Below are positions 19,251 to 28,000 of a stretch of 36,001 nucleotides of DNA, piece after piece. Position 1 is the stretch's first letter. Each line of letters begins with the position of its first letter. This stretch comes from Bacteroidota bacterium (lineage in GTDB: Bacteria > Bacteroidota > Bacteroidia > UKL13-3): contig JAIYDG010000159.1 in the NCBI GenBank assembly GCA_027487625.1, positions 1-36,001 of the forward strand. Direction: 5' to 3'. The notes under the pieces are model-generated. The model made no database searches and was not told the origin of the DNA. It saw nothing but the letters and a program-made list of their open reading frames with translations. The translations under genes were made by a program, and so were the position numbers.

Positions 19251-20396
19251 ATGGAAAATAATAGACCTTATCAGATTTGTACCAAAACAATTATGGATAC
19301 CACAGATCCAAATATTGTTTTTGATGAAAATGGAATCAGTGATTACTATCACAATTACCATCAGAGCATTGTTCCAAACTGGCATACAGACAAAGCCGGT
19401 TATGATGAACTAATGAAAATAGCTGAAAAAATTAAGGCTGAAGGAAAAGGAAAAGATTTTGATTGTATCATTGGATTAAGTGGTGGATTAGACTCTTCCT
19501 ATACAGCTTATGTTGCTAAGGAAATCATGGGTGTTCGTCCTTTATTGTTTCACGTTGATGCAGGTTGGAATACAGACAAAGCTGTAGGTAACATCGAAAA
19601 ACTTTGTAAAGGTTTGGGATTGGAACTTTTTACAGAAGTAATCAACTGGGAGGAAATGAAAGATTTACAGGTTGCTTATCTGAAATCCGGTGTTCCGGGT
19701 CAGGATGCACCTCAGGATATTGCCTTTTTCTCGGGTATGTATAAGTTTGCCAGAAAACATAAAATTAAATATGTTCTTACTGGCGGGAACTTCTCAACAG
19801 AATGTTGCAAAGAGCCACCTGAATGGGGCGCTTATCCTGGTATCGACAAATGGTTGGTAATGGATATTTATAAAAAGTTTGGTAACAATAAATTGAAAAC
19901 ATTTCCAATTTTAGATATTTTGGAATACAAAGTTTTCTACCAAGTGTTTTTAGGAATGACTGTTTTTAAACCATTAAATTTAGTGCCATTTATTAAAGCT
20001 GATGCAGAGAATTTGCTATTCGAAAAGTATGGTTGGGAAAAGTTTCAGCATAAACATCATGAATCAAGATTTACCAGATTCTATGAAGATTATTGGTTGC
20101 CAAAAAGATTCGGTTTTGAAAAGAGAAGAGCTCATTTTTCTAGTTTGATTTTAACAGGTCAAATGTCTCGTGAGCAAGCTTTGGATAGAATTTCGAGACC
20201 TGAATTGGATGAACAAACATTGAAAAATGAATTTGAATATGTTGCTCATAAATTAGATTTAACTGTTGACCAATTACAGGCCATGTTTGAATTGCCAATT
20301 ACTACTTTTAAAGATTACAGAAACAAACGTCAGGTAATTAATTTTGGAGCAAAAATTTTAACTGCTCTAAAGATTGAAAACAGATTAATGAGATGA
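19251..20396 (+). CDS. wbpG: N-acetyl sugar amidotransferase, WbpG/PseA-like
   Basis: ICTKTIMDTTDPNIVFDENGISDYYHNY, PP-loop DCIIGLSGGLDSSYTAYVAKEIMGVRPLLFHVDAGWNTDKAVGNIEKL, LTGGNFSTECCKEPPEWGAYPGIDKWLVMDIYKKFG; followed by hisH- and hisF-like genes. Confidence 0.94.
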   Translation: MENNRPYQICTKTIMDTTDPNIVFDENGISDYYHNYHQSIVPNWHTDKAGYDELMKIAEKIKAEGKGKDFDCIIGLSGGLDSSYTAYVAKEIMGVRPLLFHVDAGWNTDKAVGNIEKLCKGLGLELFTEVINWEEMKDLQVAYLKSGVPGQDAPQDIAFFSGMYKFARKHKIKYVLTGGNFSTECCKEPPEWGAYPGIDKWLVMDIYKKFGNNKLKTFPILDILEYKVFYQVFLGMTVFKPLNLVPFIKADAENLLFEKYGWEKFQHKHHESRFTRFYEDYWLPKRFGFEKRRAHFSSLILTGQMSREQALDRISRPELDEQTLKNEFEYVAHKLDLTVDQLQAMFELPITTFKDYRNKRQVINFGAKILTALKIENRLMR

Positions 20397-21007
20397 TAGG
20401 AATTTTAAATTACGGATTAGGAAATATCAAAGCATTCGAAAACATTTACAGGAAATTACACATTCCTGTAAGGGTTTTGAATTCAAAAGATGATTTTGAA
20501 GGTATCACCAAACTAATCCTTCCCGGTGTTGGTGCTTTCGATCATGCCATGACTACTTTCAATCAATCTGGTTTAAGAGAAATCAGTGAAAAAATGATTC
20601 TTGAAGACAAAGTTCCTGTAATAGGAATTTGTGTTGGTATGCAAATGCTTGCGGCTTCAAGTGATGAAGGTAAATTACTAGGTTTAGGATGGATAAAAGG
20701 TAAAGTTCATCGTTTTGATGAATCTAAGATCAATTTTGCTACTCATTTGCCTCATATGGGTTGGAATGATGTAAAAGTGAAACCTGATTCACCAATTTTT
20801 GTAGAGTTTCCAACAAATCCAAAATTCTATTTCTTACATTCTTACTATTTTGAATGTGACAATGCCTCAGATATCATTGCAACTTCAGAATATGGTATAG
20901 AATTTACCTGCGCAGTAAATCATGAAAACGTTTTTGGGGTTCAGTTTCACCCTGAAAAAAGTCATGAATATGGTATCAAATTATTAGAGAATTTTTCAAA
21001 AATATAA
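20393..21007 (+). CDS. hisH: HisH-like glutamine amidotransferase subunit dedicated to sugar amidation
   Basis: IGILNYGLGNIKAF, LILPGVGAFDHAM, VIGICVGMQMLAASSDEG (nucleophile Cys), FGVQFHPEKSHEYG. ATGA overlap with wbpG-like gene. Confidence 0.93.
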   Translation: MIGILNYGLGNIKAFENIYRKLHIPVRVLNSKDDFEGITKLILPGVGAFDHAMTTFNQSGLREISEKMILEDKVPVIGICVGMQMLAASSDEGKLLGLGWIKGKVHRFDESKINFATHLPHMGWNDVKVKPDSPIFVEFPTNPKFYFLHSYYFECDNASDIIATSEYGIEFTCAVNHENVFGVQFHPEKSHEYGIKLLENFSKI

Positions 21008-21783
21008 TGCTTAGACCAAGAGTTATTCCCTGTTTACTTGTTCACCAGAAAGGTCTGGTAAAAACAGTTAAATTTAAGGACCCAAAGTATGTTGGCGACC
21101 CCATCAATGCTGTTCGTATATTTAATGAAAAGCAATCCGATGAACTCATGGTTGTTGATATTGATGCAACTGCAGATAATGCGGAACCTAATTATCAAAT
21201 GATTGAAAAATTAGCTTCAGAATGCAGAATGCCTTTGTGTTATGGCGGTGGAATTAAAACCGTTGAACAGGCACAAAGAATATTTTCACTTGGAGTAGAA
21301 AAAGTTGCTTTAAGTTCAGCTGCTATTGAAAACCCTCAGTTACTTCCAGCGATTGCAGAACGTGTTGGTACACAAAGTGTAGTTGTGGTATTGGATGTTA
21401 AAAAGAAGATGTTTGGTGGCTATGAAGTTTATACCCACAATGGGAAAAAAGCTACAGGAAAAAATCCAATTGAATTAGTACGTGAGTTCCAGAAATTAGG
21501 TGCGGGTGAAATCGTTATCAACTCAATTGATAATGATGGTGTAATGAAAGGTTATGATTTAGATTTAATCGAAAAGGTTAGAAAAGAAATCAGCTTGCCT
21601 TTAACTGTATTAGGCGGTGCAGGAAATCTTGAAGACATTGGTAAACTCATTTCTAAATTTGGTATTATAGGCGCTTCTGCAGGTAGTTTATTTGTTTTTA
21701 GAGGTGCTTATAAAGCAGTTTTAATCAATTACCCTAATCCTGAAGAAAAGGATGATTTAATAAAAAAGAATTTTCCAATTTAA
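21007..21783 (+). CDS. hisF: HisF-like cyclase-type ammonia-using subunit (HisF2-type)
   Basis: MLRPRVIPCLLVHQKGLVKT, ELMVVDIDATADN, CYGGGIKTVEQAQRIFSLGVEKVALSSAA, GAGEIVINSIDNDGVMKGYDLDLI. TAATG junction with hisH-like gene. Confidence 0.92.
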   Translation: MLRPRVIPCLLVHQKGLVKTVKFKDPKYVGDPINAVRIFNEKQSDELMVVDIDATADNAEPNYQMIEKLASECRMPLCYGGGIKTVEQAQRIFSLGVEKVALSSAAIENPQLLPAIAERVGTQSVVVVLDVKKKMFGGYEVYTHNGKKATGKNPIELVREFQKLGAGEIVINSIDNDGVMKGYDLDLIEKVRKEISLPLTVLGGAGNLEDIGKLISKFGIIGASAGSLFVFRGAYKAVLINYPNPEEKDDLIKKNFPI

Positions 21784-21784
21784 T

Positions 21785-22978
21785 ATGAGGGTACTTTTTC
21801 TGATGCTCGCTTTTCCTGACATGGAAAAATCGTTTAACATGTATACAACTATAGTTAAACAATTTGCCGATAATGGTCATGATGTGTTGGTACTTGCTCC
21901 AACAGGTAATGAGTTACCTACAAGACTTGTAAAAGAAGCCGGTGTAGATGTCATCAGAGTAAATACACTTCCTGTTAAAAATGTACCCAATTTTGTAAAG
22001 GGATTCTCTAATTTATTGCTGCCATTTCAATATGGAAGAGCATTGAAGAAATTTAAACCCCATGCAGAATTCGATTTAATTGTTTCTCCAACTCCTCCAA
22101 TAACTTTGGTTCAGGTAATTACTAAACTAAAGAAAAAATTCAATTGCCCTTTTTACCTTATTTTAAGAGATATTTTTCCTCAGAATGCGGTTGATTTAGG
22201 ATTTATGAAAAAGGGTGGATTGATTTATAATTATTTCAAAAAACAAGAAGAAAAATTATATGCCCTTGCCGATCATATTGGTTGTATGTCGGATGCAAAT
22301 ATTGATTATGTAATCAAACATAATCCTGAACTAGATAAAAGCAAATTGCATGAATTAAAGAACTTCCAAATTCTTTATGACCTCCAATCAAAACCATCAG
22401 ACAATATCAGAAAAAAACATAACCTGGAAGGGAAGTTTTTAGTCGTATTTGGCGGGAACATGGGGAAACCTCAGCAATTGGAGAATGTACTTGCTTTGGC
22501 AAAATATTGTTCAAAATATCCAGAAGTTGTTTTTTGTTTGTTTGGGGAAGGTGTTCAAATGAAAAACCTTCAGAAACTTGCAGAGCAACAAGGCATTTCT
22601 AATTTAGTAATTCAAGGTACCATTTCAAAAAATGAATACCAGCATTTTTTAAGTTCTTGTGATGTTGGTTTAATCAGTCTGCATAAAGATTTTACTATTC
22701 CAAATATTCCAAGTAAAACATTGGATTATTTTAATGTAGGAATTCCTGTTTTAGCAAGCCTCGATGCTGCAACAGATTATGGAATGATTTTGGATAACTC
22801 AAATTCAGGATTATGGTCCTTAGCAGGAAACCACGATGAATTTGCAAACAATTTCGATAAGCTCTACCAAAATGCTGAATTAAGAAAAGAAATGGGTGCA
22901 AATGGTAGAAAATATTTCGAACAAAATTTAACTCCTGAAATTGCTTACCAAACAGTTTTTGGAAGAGTTAATTATTAA
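21785..22978 (+). CDS. Glycosyltransferase GT4, WbuB-like (candidate L-FucNAc/L-FucNAm transferase)
   Basis: RVLFLMLAFPDMEKSFNMYTTIVKQFADNGHDVLVLAPT, DLIVSPTPPITLVQVITKLKKKFNCPFYLILRDIFPQNAVDLGFMKKGG, FGGNMGKPQQLENVLALAKY. Confidence 0.85.
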   Translation: MRVLFLMLAFPDMEKSFNMYTTIVKQFADNGHDVLVLAPTGNELPTRLVKEAGVDVIRVNTLPVKNVPNFVKGFSNLLLPFQYGRALKKFKPHAEFDLIVSPTPPITLVQVITKLKKKFNCPFYLILRDIFPQNAVDLGFMKKGGLIYNYFKKQEEKLYALADHIGCMSDANIDYVIKHNPELDKSKLHELKNFQILYDLQSKPSDNIRKKHNLEGKFLVVFGGNMGKPQQLENVLALAKYCSKYPEVVFCLFGEGVQMKNLQKLAEQQGISNLVIQGTISKNEYQHFLSSCDVGLISLHKDFTIPNIPSKTLDYFNVGIPVLASLDAATDYGMILDNSNSGLWSLAGNHDEFANNFDKLYQNAELRKEMGANGRKYFEQNLTPEIAYQTVFGRVNY

Positions 22979-22986
22979 ATTTTACA

Positions 22987-23979
22987 ATGAAACGGATATT
23001 ATATTTAGGATATTATTTAAAGCAGTTAGATAAAAATCTGTATGCCAAATTTTCTTCTTTTATCCAAGAGAGAAAAGGAATTTCAGCATTTTCAATTCCC
23101 TTCAGAATTGTATACAACAGCCTTAAATACAATATCAGTATTTTAGAATATTTTCAATTCCGCTTTTTCGAAAAATCGGATGCTGAAAAATTGGAATGGG
23201 CAGGAACAGGTCATATGTATGAATACCAATTGAGAATGAATCCAAAAGGTAACCGTGATATTTTAGATGATAAAACTAAATTCTATAAGTCATATCATCC
23301 ATTTTTTGTTCACAAAGCTGCCGACCTTGCTGAACTAAAAGCCAATCCTGAATTGGTAAAATTGTTATTGAATAGCAGTTCTGGAAAACTGGTTTTAAAA
23401 ACGGCTGATGGAAAATGCGGTAAAGGTGTAAAAATCATTGATACAAAAAATGTTTCTGCTGATACATTTTTAAGTGACATGGAAAAAGATGGATTTGATT
23501 TAGTAGAAGAGTTCATTATTCAACATCCTGACATCAATAAACTTTCACCATCTGCAGTAAATACCGTAAGAATATTTACACAATTAACTCCAGATAACAA
23601 GGTTGAAATTTTAGGTTGCAGATTAAGAATTTCAGTTAATTCTCCTATAGATAATTTAGCGGCAGGAAATTTAGCTGTTGAATTAGATGAGCAAACAGGG
23701 AAAGCTACTGGAGCTGCCATTTACAGTGATATTACAAAAGAGCCTAAAGAAATTCATCCTGTAACAGGAGTGCAAATTTCTGGATTTCAGGTACCAATGT
23801 GGAACGAAACAATTGATATGGTTAAAAAAGCTGCATTGTTTAATACAGCAAATCGTTCAATTGGTTGGGATATTGTCATTACAGAAAAAGGTCCAGGTTT
23901 AATTGAGGGTAATCATGACTGGTGTAAATTGTTGTGGCAATTACCTGTAAATCGCGGATTAAAAAAGTTATTGAGATAG
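22987..23979 (+). CDS. Sugar-transfer-associated ATP-grasp protein (ATPgrasp_ST-like)
   Basis: LVLKTADGKCGKGVKIID, GFDLVEEFIIQHPDINKLSPSAVNTVRIFTQL, LGCRLRISVNSPIDNLAAGNLAVELDEQTGKA, GWDIVITEKGPGLIEGNHDW; immediately upstream of the initiating transferase. Confidence 0.88.
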   Translation: MKRILYLGYYLKQLDKNLYAKFSSFIQERKGISAFSIPFRIVYNSLKYNISILEYFQFRFFEKSDAEKLEWAGTGHMYEYQLRMNPKGNRDILDDKTKFYKSYHPFFVHKAADLAELKANPELVKLLLNSSSGKLVLKTADGKCGKGVKIIDTKNVSADTFLSDMEKDGFDLVEEFIIQHPDINKLSPSAVNTVRIFTQLTPDNKVEILGCRLRISVNSPIDNLAAGNLAVELDEQTGKATGAAIYSDITKEPKEIHPVTGVQISGFQVPMWNETIDMVKKAALFNTANRSIGWDIVITEKGPGLIEGNHDWCKLLWQLPVNRGLKKLLR

Positions 23980-23980
23980 T

Positions 23981-24586
23981 ATGTATAAATTTTTCTTAAA
24001 GCGCTTTATCGACTTTTTTCTCAGCTTAATCATTCTAATTCTGGTTAGCCCGATTATTTTTGTTTTTATATTAATACTCTATGTTGTGAATGAGGGTGAA
24101 CCATTCTTTTTTCAGGAAAGACCCGGTTTTAAAGAGAAGTCATTTAAAGTAATTAAGTTTCGTTCAATGAATAATAAAAAGGACGAAAACGGAGTACTAC
24201 TTCCCGATAATATCAGATTAACTCCAATGGGTAAACTGGTACGCAAAACATCAATTGATGAATTACCTCAACTTATAAATGTACTTAAAGGTGATATGAG
24301 TTTGGTAGGTCCGCGACCATTGCTGTTTAAGTATATTCCATTGTATTCAGAAGAACAAAAACGCAGACATGATGTAAGACCGGGAATTACCGGCCTGGCT
24401 CAGGTTAGCGGAAGAAACAGCATCAGTTGGACAGAGAAGTTTAGCCATGATGTTTATTACGTAGACAATCTTTCATTTTTGTTAGATATTAAAATTCTAT
24501 TTCTCACATTAAAAAAAGTATTGGTTAGCGAAGGTGTAAACCAAAGCGAAGACCGACCGATGTTGCCTTTCAACGGAAAAAATTAA
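23981..24586 (+). CDS. Initiating phosphoglycosyltransferase (bacterial sugar transferase, PglC/WcaJ C-domain-like)
   Basis: Hydrophobic N-terminus KRFIDFFLSLIILILVSPIIFVFILILY; FFFQERPGFKEKSFKVIKFRSM, RLTPMGKLVRKTSIDELPQLINVLKGDMSLVGPRPLL, RHDVRPGITGLAQVSGRNSISW. Confidence 0.96.
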   Translation: MYKFFLKRFIDFFLSLIILILVSPIIFVFILILYVVNEGEPFFFQERPGFKEKSFKVIKFRSMNNKKDENGVLLPDNIRLTPMGKLVRKTSIDELPQLINVLKGDMSLVGPRPLLFKYIPLYSEEQKRRHDVRPGITGLAQVSGRNSISWTEKFSHDVYYVDNLSFLLDIKILFLTLKKVLVSEGVNQSEDRPMLPFNGKN

Positions 24587-24591
24587 AACTT

Positions 24592-25656
24592 ATGAAAATA
24601 TTAGTTACAGGTGTAGGTGGCCCAACTCCACGTAGTTTTTCAATTGCTTTAAAAAAGTACAGCAGGTATAAAATGTATGAGCTGATTGCTACGGATATCA
24701 ATCCATTATCGATGGGTTTATACCAAACAGAATTGTTCAGCAAATCTTATGTAATACCAAGATGTACAGATGCAACTTATTGGGATAAAATTGAGGAGAT
24801 TGTAAAAACCCATCAGATAGATTTAGCTGTGATTCTTCCTGAACTTGAAGTAATGGAATGGAGTAAAAGAGCAGAAGAAGGTAAACTACCGTGTAAAGCA
24901 TTATTACCAGGTAGTAAAATCGCAGGTTTATTGGTAGATAAAGCCCAAATGACTGAATTATTAGATTCATTGGATTTGGTACCTCCTTCAGTTGAATTTG
25001 ATAGAAGTACTGCTGATTTTTCAAGTGTATTCAATAAATTAGGTAACGATTTTTGGGTAAGAAGTTCAAGTGGAACATCTGGTTTGGGTTCATTAAGAGT
25101 AGATGGTGAAGAGTCTCTTAAAAATTGGGTTCAGATCAATCCGGGTGTAAAGACATTTTTAGCCAGTAAATTCTTACCAGGCAGAAACCTTGCTTGTAAA
25201 TTATTGTATTTTAATGGAAAACTCATTCGTTCTGCTTGTGGCGAAAGGGTAAACTATATTATGGCTAAAGTAGCGCCTTCTGGAATTACAGGAAATACTT
25301 CTTTTGGTCGTTTATTAAACGAACCTAAATTGGTAGAGGTAGCTACAAAAGCAATGGATGAATTGTTTAAAGTATCAGGTAGTCCTAAACATGGTTTCTT
25401 TACTGTAGATTTTAAAGAAGATGCAGATGGAACACCTTATATCACTGAAGTAAATGTAAGGCATGTTGCTTTCACACAATGTTTTGCAGCGGGTGGTGCA
25501 AATTTCGCAGAGGATACTATTAGAATCATGGATGGTGACCCGAATTATGATTACAATTACAAAATGTATGAATTCGAAAAAGGATTAATCTTTTTAAGAG
25601 ATGTTGATTCTTTACCTATCATGATGAGAGAAGAAAATCTCTTGAAATTGAACTAA
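24592..25656 (+). CDS. ATP-grasp protein, carbamoyl-phosphate-synthase large-subunit-like
   Basis: KILVTGVGGPTPRSFSIALKKY, IDLAVILPELEVMEWSKRAEEG, DFWVRSSSGTSGLGSLRV, SKFLPGRNLACKLLYFNGKLI, HGFFTVDFKEDADGTPYITEVNVRH. Confidence 0.88.
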   Translation: MKILVTGVGGPTPRSFSIALKKYSRYKMYELIATDINPLSMGLYQTELFSKSYVIPRCTDATYWDKIEEIVKTHQIDLAVILPELEVMEWSKRAEEGKLPCKALLPGSKIAGLLVDKAQMTELLDSLDLVPPSVEFDRSTADFSSVFNKLGNDFWVRSSSGTSGLGSLRVDGEESLKNWVQINPGVKTFLASKFLPGRNLACKLLYFNGKLIRSACGERVNYIMAKVAPSGITGNTSFGRLLNEPKLVEVATKAMDELFKVSGSPKHGFFTVDFKEDADGTPYITEVNVRHVAFTQCFAAGGANFAEDTIRIMDGDPNYDYNYKMYEFEKGLIFLRDVDSLPIMMREENLLKLN

Positions 25657-25668
25657 GCTTCTAGTTTA

Positions 25669-26280
25669 TTGATGACCAAAAAGTTTGTTGTATATGGTGC
25701 AGGAGGAATGGGTAAAGAGGCTGACTGGATTGCAGATGGCAACAAAGCTAAATTAGAACTGGTTTATTTTATTGATGACAACACACAAATTATAAATTGT
25801 AATAAAAAGGCAGTTCATCATAAATTAATTGATGAACTGCCTTTAGTAATTTCAATAGCAGAACCAAGTATCAAAAGGAATTTAGTAAATAGATTAACTA
25901 GCAATCAAAAATTCATTAATTTAATTTCGGAATCAGTTAAACAGCATAACTCAGCTCAAATAGGAATAGGCTGTATTTTTGGATTTGATGTAGTCATTTC
26001 TTGTGAAGTCAAAGTCGGGAATCATACCTTAATTAATGCAAGAAGTATTATTGGTCATGATTCAATTTTGGGTGATTTTGTTTCTATCATGTACAATGTG
26101 AGTATTTCTGGTAATGTTAAAATTGGCGATGGTACCTTAATTGGTTCTGGTGCAATAATTTTACCTGGTGTACAAATTGGTAATAATTGTAAAATTGGTG
26201 CTGGCGCCGTTGTAACAAAAAATATTCCGGATAATTCTATTGCAGTTGGAGTACCGGCAATTGTAAAAAAAACGATATGA
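25669..26280 (+). CDS. PglD-like sugar O/N-acetyltransferase
   Basis: KFVVYGAGGMGKEADWIAD N-terminal Rossmann-like segment; LbH region IGIGCIFGFDVVISCEVKVGNHTLINARSIIGHDSILGDFVSIMYNVSISGNVKIGDGTLIGSGAIILPGVQIGNNCKIGAGAVVTKNIPDNSIAVGVPA. Confidence 0.9.
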   Translation: MMTKKFVVYGAGGMGKEADWIADGNKAKLELVYFIDDNTQIINCNKKAVHHKLIDELPLVISIAEPSIKRNLVNRLTSNQKFINLISESVKQHNSAQIGIGCIFGFDVVISCEVKVGNHTLINARSIIGHDSILGDFVSIMYNVSISGNVKIGDGTLIGSGAIILPGVQIGNNCKIGAGAVVTKNIPDNSIAVGVPAIVKKTI

Positions 26281-27413
26281 ATAAAGAAAAAATATGGCTT
26301 TCATCTCCGCATATGGGAGGGAAAGAAAGAGAATTTGTAACAGAAGCTTTCGATAGCAATTGGGTAGCCCCACTTGGTCCAAATGTAGATGGCTTCGAAA
26401 AAGACCTAGCTACTTTTACAGGTACAGGTTATGCTGCCGCTTTATCATCAGGAACTGCTGCCATTCATTTATCATTAATCATGTTAGGTGTAAGTGCTGG
26501 TGATTATGTGATATGTCAAAGTTTTACCTTTAGTGCTTCGGCAAATCCAATTGTTTACCAAGGTGCTACTCCTGTTTTTATCGATTCAGAAAAAGATACT
26601 TGGAACATGAGTCCTGAATATTTAGAAGCAGCCCTTCAAGATTTAAAATCAAAAGGAATAAAGCCAAAAGCCATAATTCCTGTTCATTTATATGGTATGC
26701 CAGCTAAAATGGATGAAATCTTGAAAATTGCTGCAGCCTATGAAGTGCCAATTATTGAAGATGCAGCAGAAGCTTTAGGTTCTTCCTTGAATGGAAAAGC
26801 CTGTGGTTCATTTAGCAATTTTGGTGTTTTGTCTTTTAATGGAAATAAAATCATTACTACTTCAGGTGGTGGTGCGCTTATATCTAATAAGGAGGAACAT
26901 ATTAAAATGGCTAGATTTTTATCAACCCAAGCCCGTGATAATGCTCCTCATTACCAACATTCTCATATTGGTTATAATTACAGAATGAGTAACATAGCAG
27001 CCGGTATTGGAAGAGGTCAAATGCTTGTTTTGCAAGACAGGGTAAATCAACGCAGAAAAAATTATGAGTTTTATAAAACTCATTTAGCAGGCTTCGATGG
27101 AATAGCGTTTTTAGAAGAAAATTCAGGAGCATTTTCTAATAGATGGTTAACTTGTATCTCAGTTGATCCGGCAAAAACAAAAGGCGGCATTAGTAGAGAA
27201 GATATTAGGTTGGCTTTAGATGCAGAAAACATCGAAAGTAGACCTTTGTGGAAACCAATGCACTTGCAGCCTGTATTTGCCAATGCACCATTTTATGGTG
27301 ATGGTACTGCTGAGAAATTATTTGAAAATGGACTTTGTTTACCATCTGGTTCTAATCTTTCACAAGAAGATTTAAACAGAGTTATTCAGGTTATGAAGTC
27401 TGTACTTTCTTAA
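26277..27413 (+). CDS. PLP-dependent sugar aminotransferase (DegT/DnrJ/EryC1/StrS), PglE-like
   Basis: IWLSSPHMGGKEREFVTEAFDSNWVAPLGPNVDGFEKDLATFTG, IIEDAAEALGSSLNGKACGSFSNFGVLSFNGNKIITTSGGGALIS. ATGA overlap with the PglD-like gene. Confidence 0.94.
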   Translation: MNKEKIWLSSPHMGGKEREFVTEAFDSNWVAPLGPNVDGFEKDLATFTGTGYAAALSSGTAAIHLSLIMLGVSAGDYVICQSFTFSASANPIVYQGATPVFIDSEKDTWNMSPEYLEAALQDLKSKGIKPKAIIPVHLYGMPAKMDEILKIAAAYEVPIIEDAAEALGSSLNGKACGSFSNFGVLSFNGNKIITTSGGGALISNKEEHIKMARFLSTQARDNAPHYQHSHIGYNYRMSNIAAGIGRGQMLVLQDRVNQRRKNYEFYKTHLAGFDGIAFLEENSGAFSNRWLTCISVDPAKTKGGISREDIRLALDAENIESRPLWKPMHLQPVFANAPFYGDGTAEKLFENGLCLPSGSNLSQEDLNRVIQVMKSVLS

Positions 27414-27598
27414 ACATTCAGGATGTTATTTTATTCACTCATATTTTTAGTTTTCCTACGCATTGTATTTTTTATAAAATGAATGATTAGAGTAAAATTA
27501 AATGAGAAATAGAAGTACGTTTTAAAAAAAAAAATATTAATAATCAGTTTAGGATGATATAATGACATACTCCCAAAATTGATTTAAAGCGCTTTCAC

Positions 27599-27633
27599 AA
27601 AACGGACGCGAACCAAAGGTTCGCGTCCGTTTT
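27599..27633 (+). terminator. Strong intrinsic terminator at the end of the + strand operon
   Basis: Perfect 16-bp stem AAAACGGACGCGAACC / GGTTCGCGTCCGTTTT with 3-nt loop AAA, followed by a T-rich tract (GTTTTT). Confidence 0.93.
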
Positions 27634-27640
27634 TGTTTTT

Positions 27641-27661
27641 ATGAGTTAGTTCTTAGCTCAT
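27641..27661 (+). terminator. Second, weaker hairpin directly after the main terminator
   Basis: ATGAGTTA-GTTCT-TAGCTCAT (8-bp stem with one G-T pair), followed by TTTT. Confidence 0.45.
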
Positions 27662-27965
27662 TTTTCGCCCCAATTTCCTACTAATTATATAGACTTTTTT
27701 AAATTCAGATTGTGCATTGGAATTCGTTCTGATGCATAAAAGATCTCATAATTTTGAAATTTCATTAGTTAAGCATACTGGAACTAAAGTCCTTTTTGAA
27801 AACTGAATTTAGGTCCAATTTCAAAGGTATTTTGAGTAGAAATAATATCAAATTCATGCTTCGAGGATAATTCAAAGTATCGATTAAACTATGTTAGAAA
27901 AGAATGAGTTTTATCCCTTTTCTTATTTAAACGTTTCCTTTTTTATATAAGATAATTTCAAAAAA

Positions 27966-27996
27966 AATCCCCTTGTTCAGATAGAGCAAGGGGATT
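27966..27996 (-). terminator. Intrinsic terminator of the - strand wza-wzc transcript
   Basis: AATCCCCTTGTTC / GAGCAAGGGGATT inverted repeat (one G-T pair), ending 4 nt from the stop of the wzc-like gene; A-run at 27961-27967 becomes the U-tract on the - strand. Confidence 0.88.
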
Positions 27997-28000
27997 CTTT

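Noticed and set aside
20393-21783. HisH/HisF as histidine biosynthesis genes
   Set aside because: Located directly after a WbpG-type amidotransferase within a glycan operon, no other his genes, and the HisF Asp11 position is Leu.
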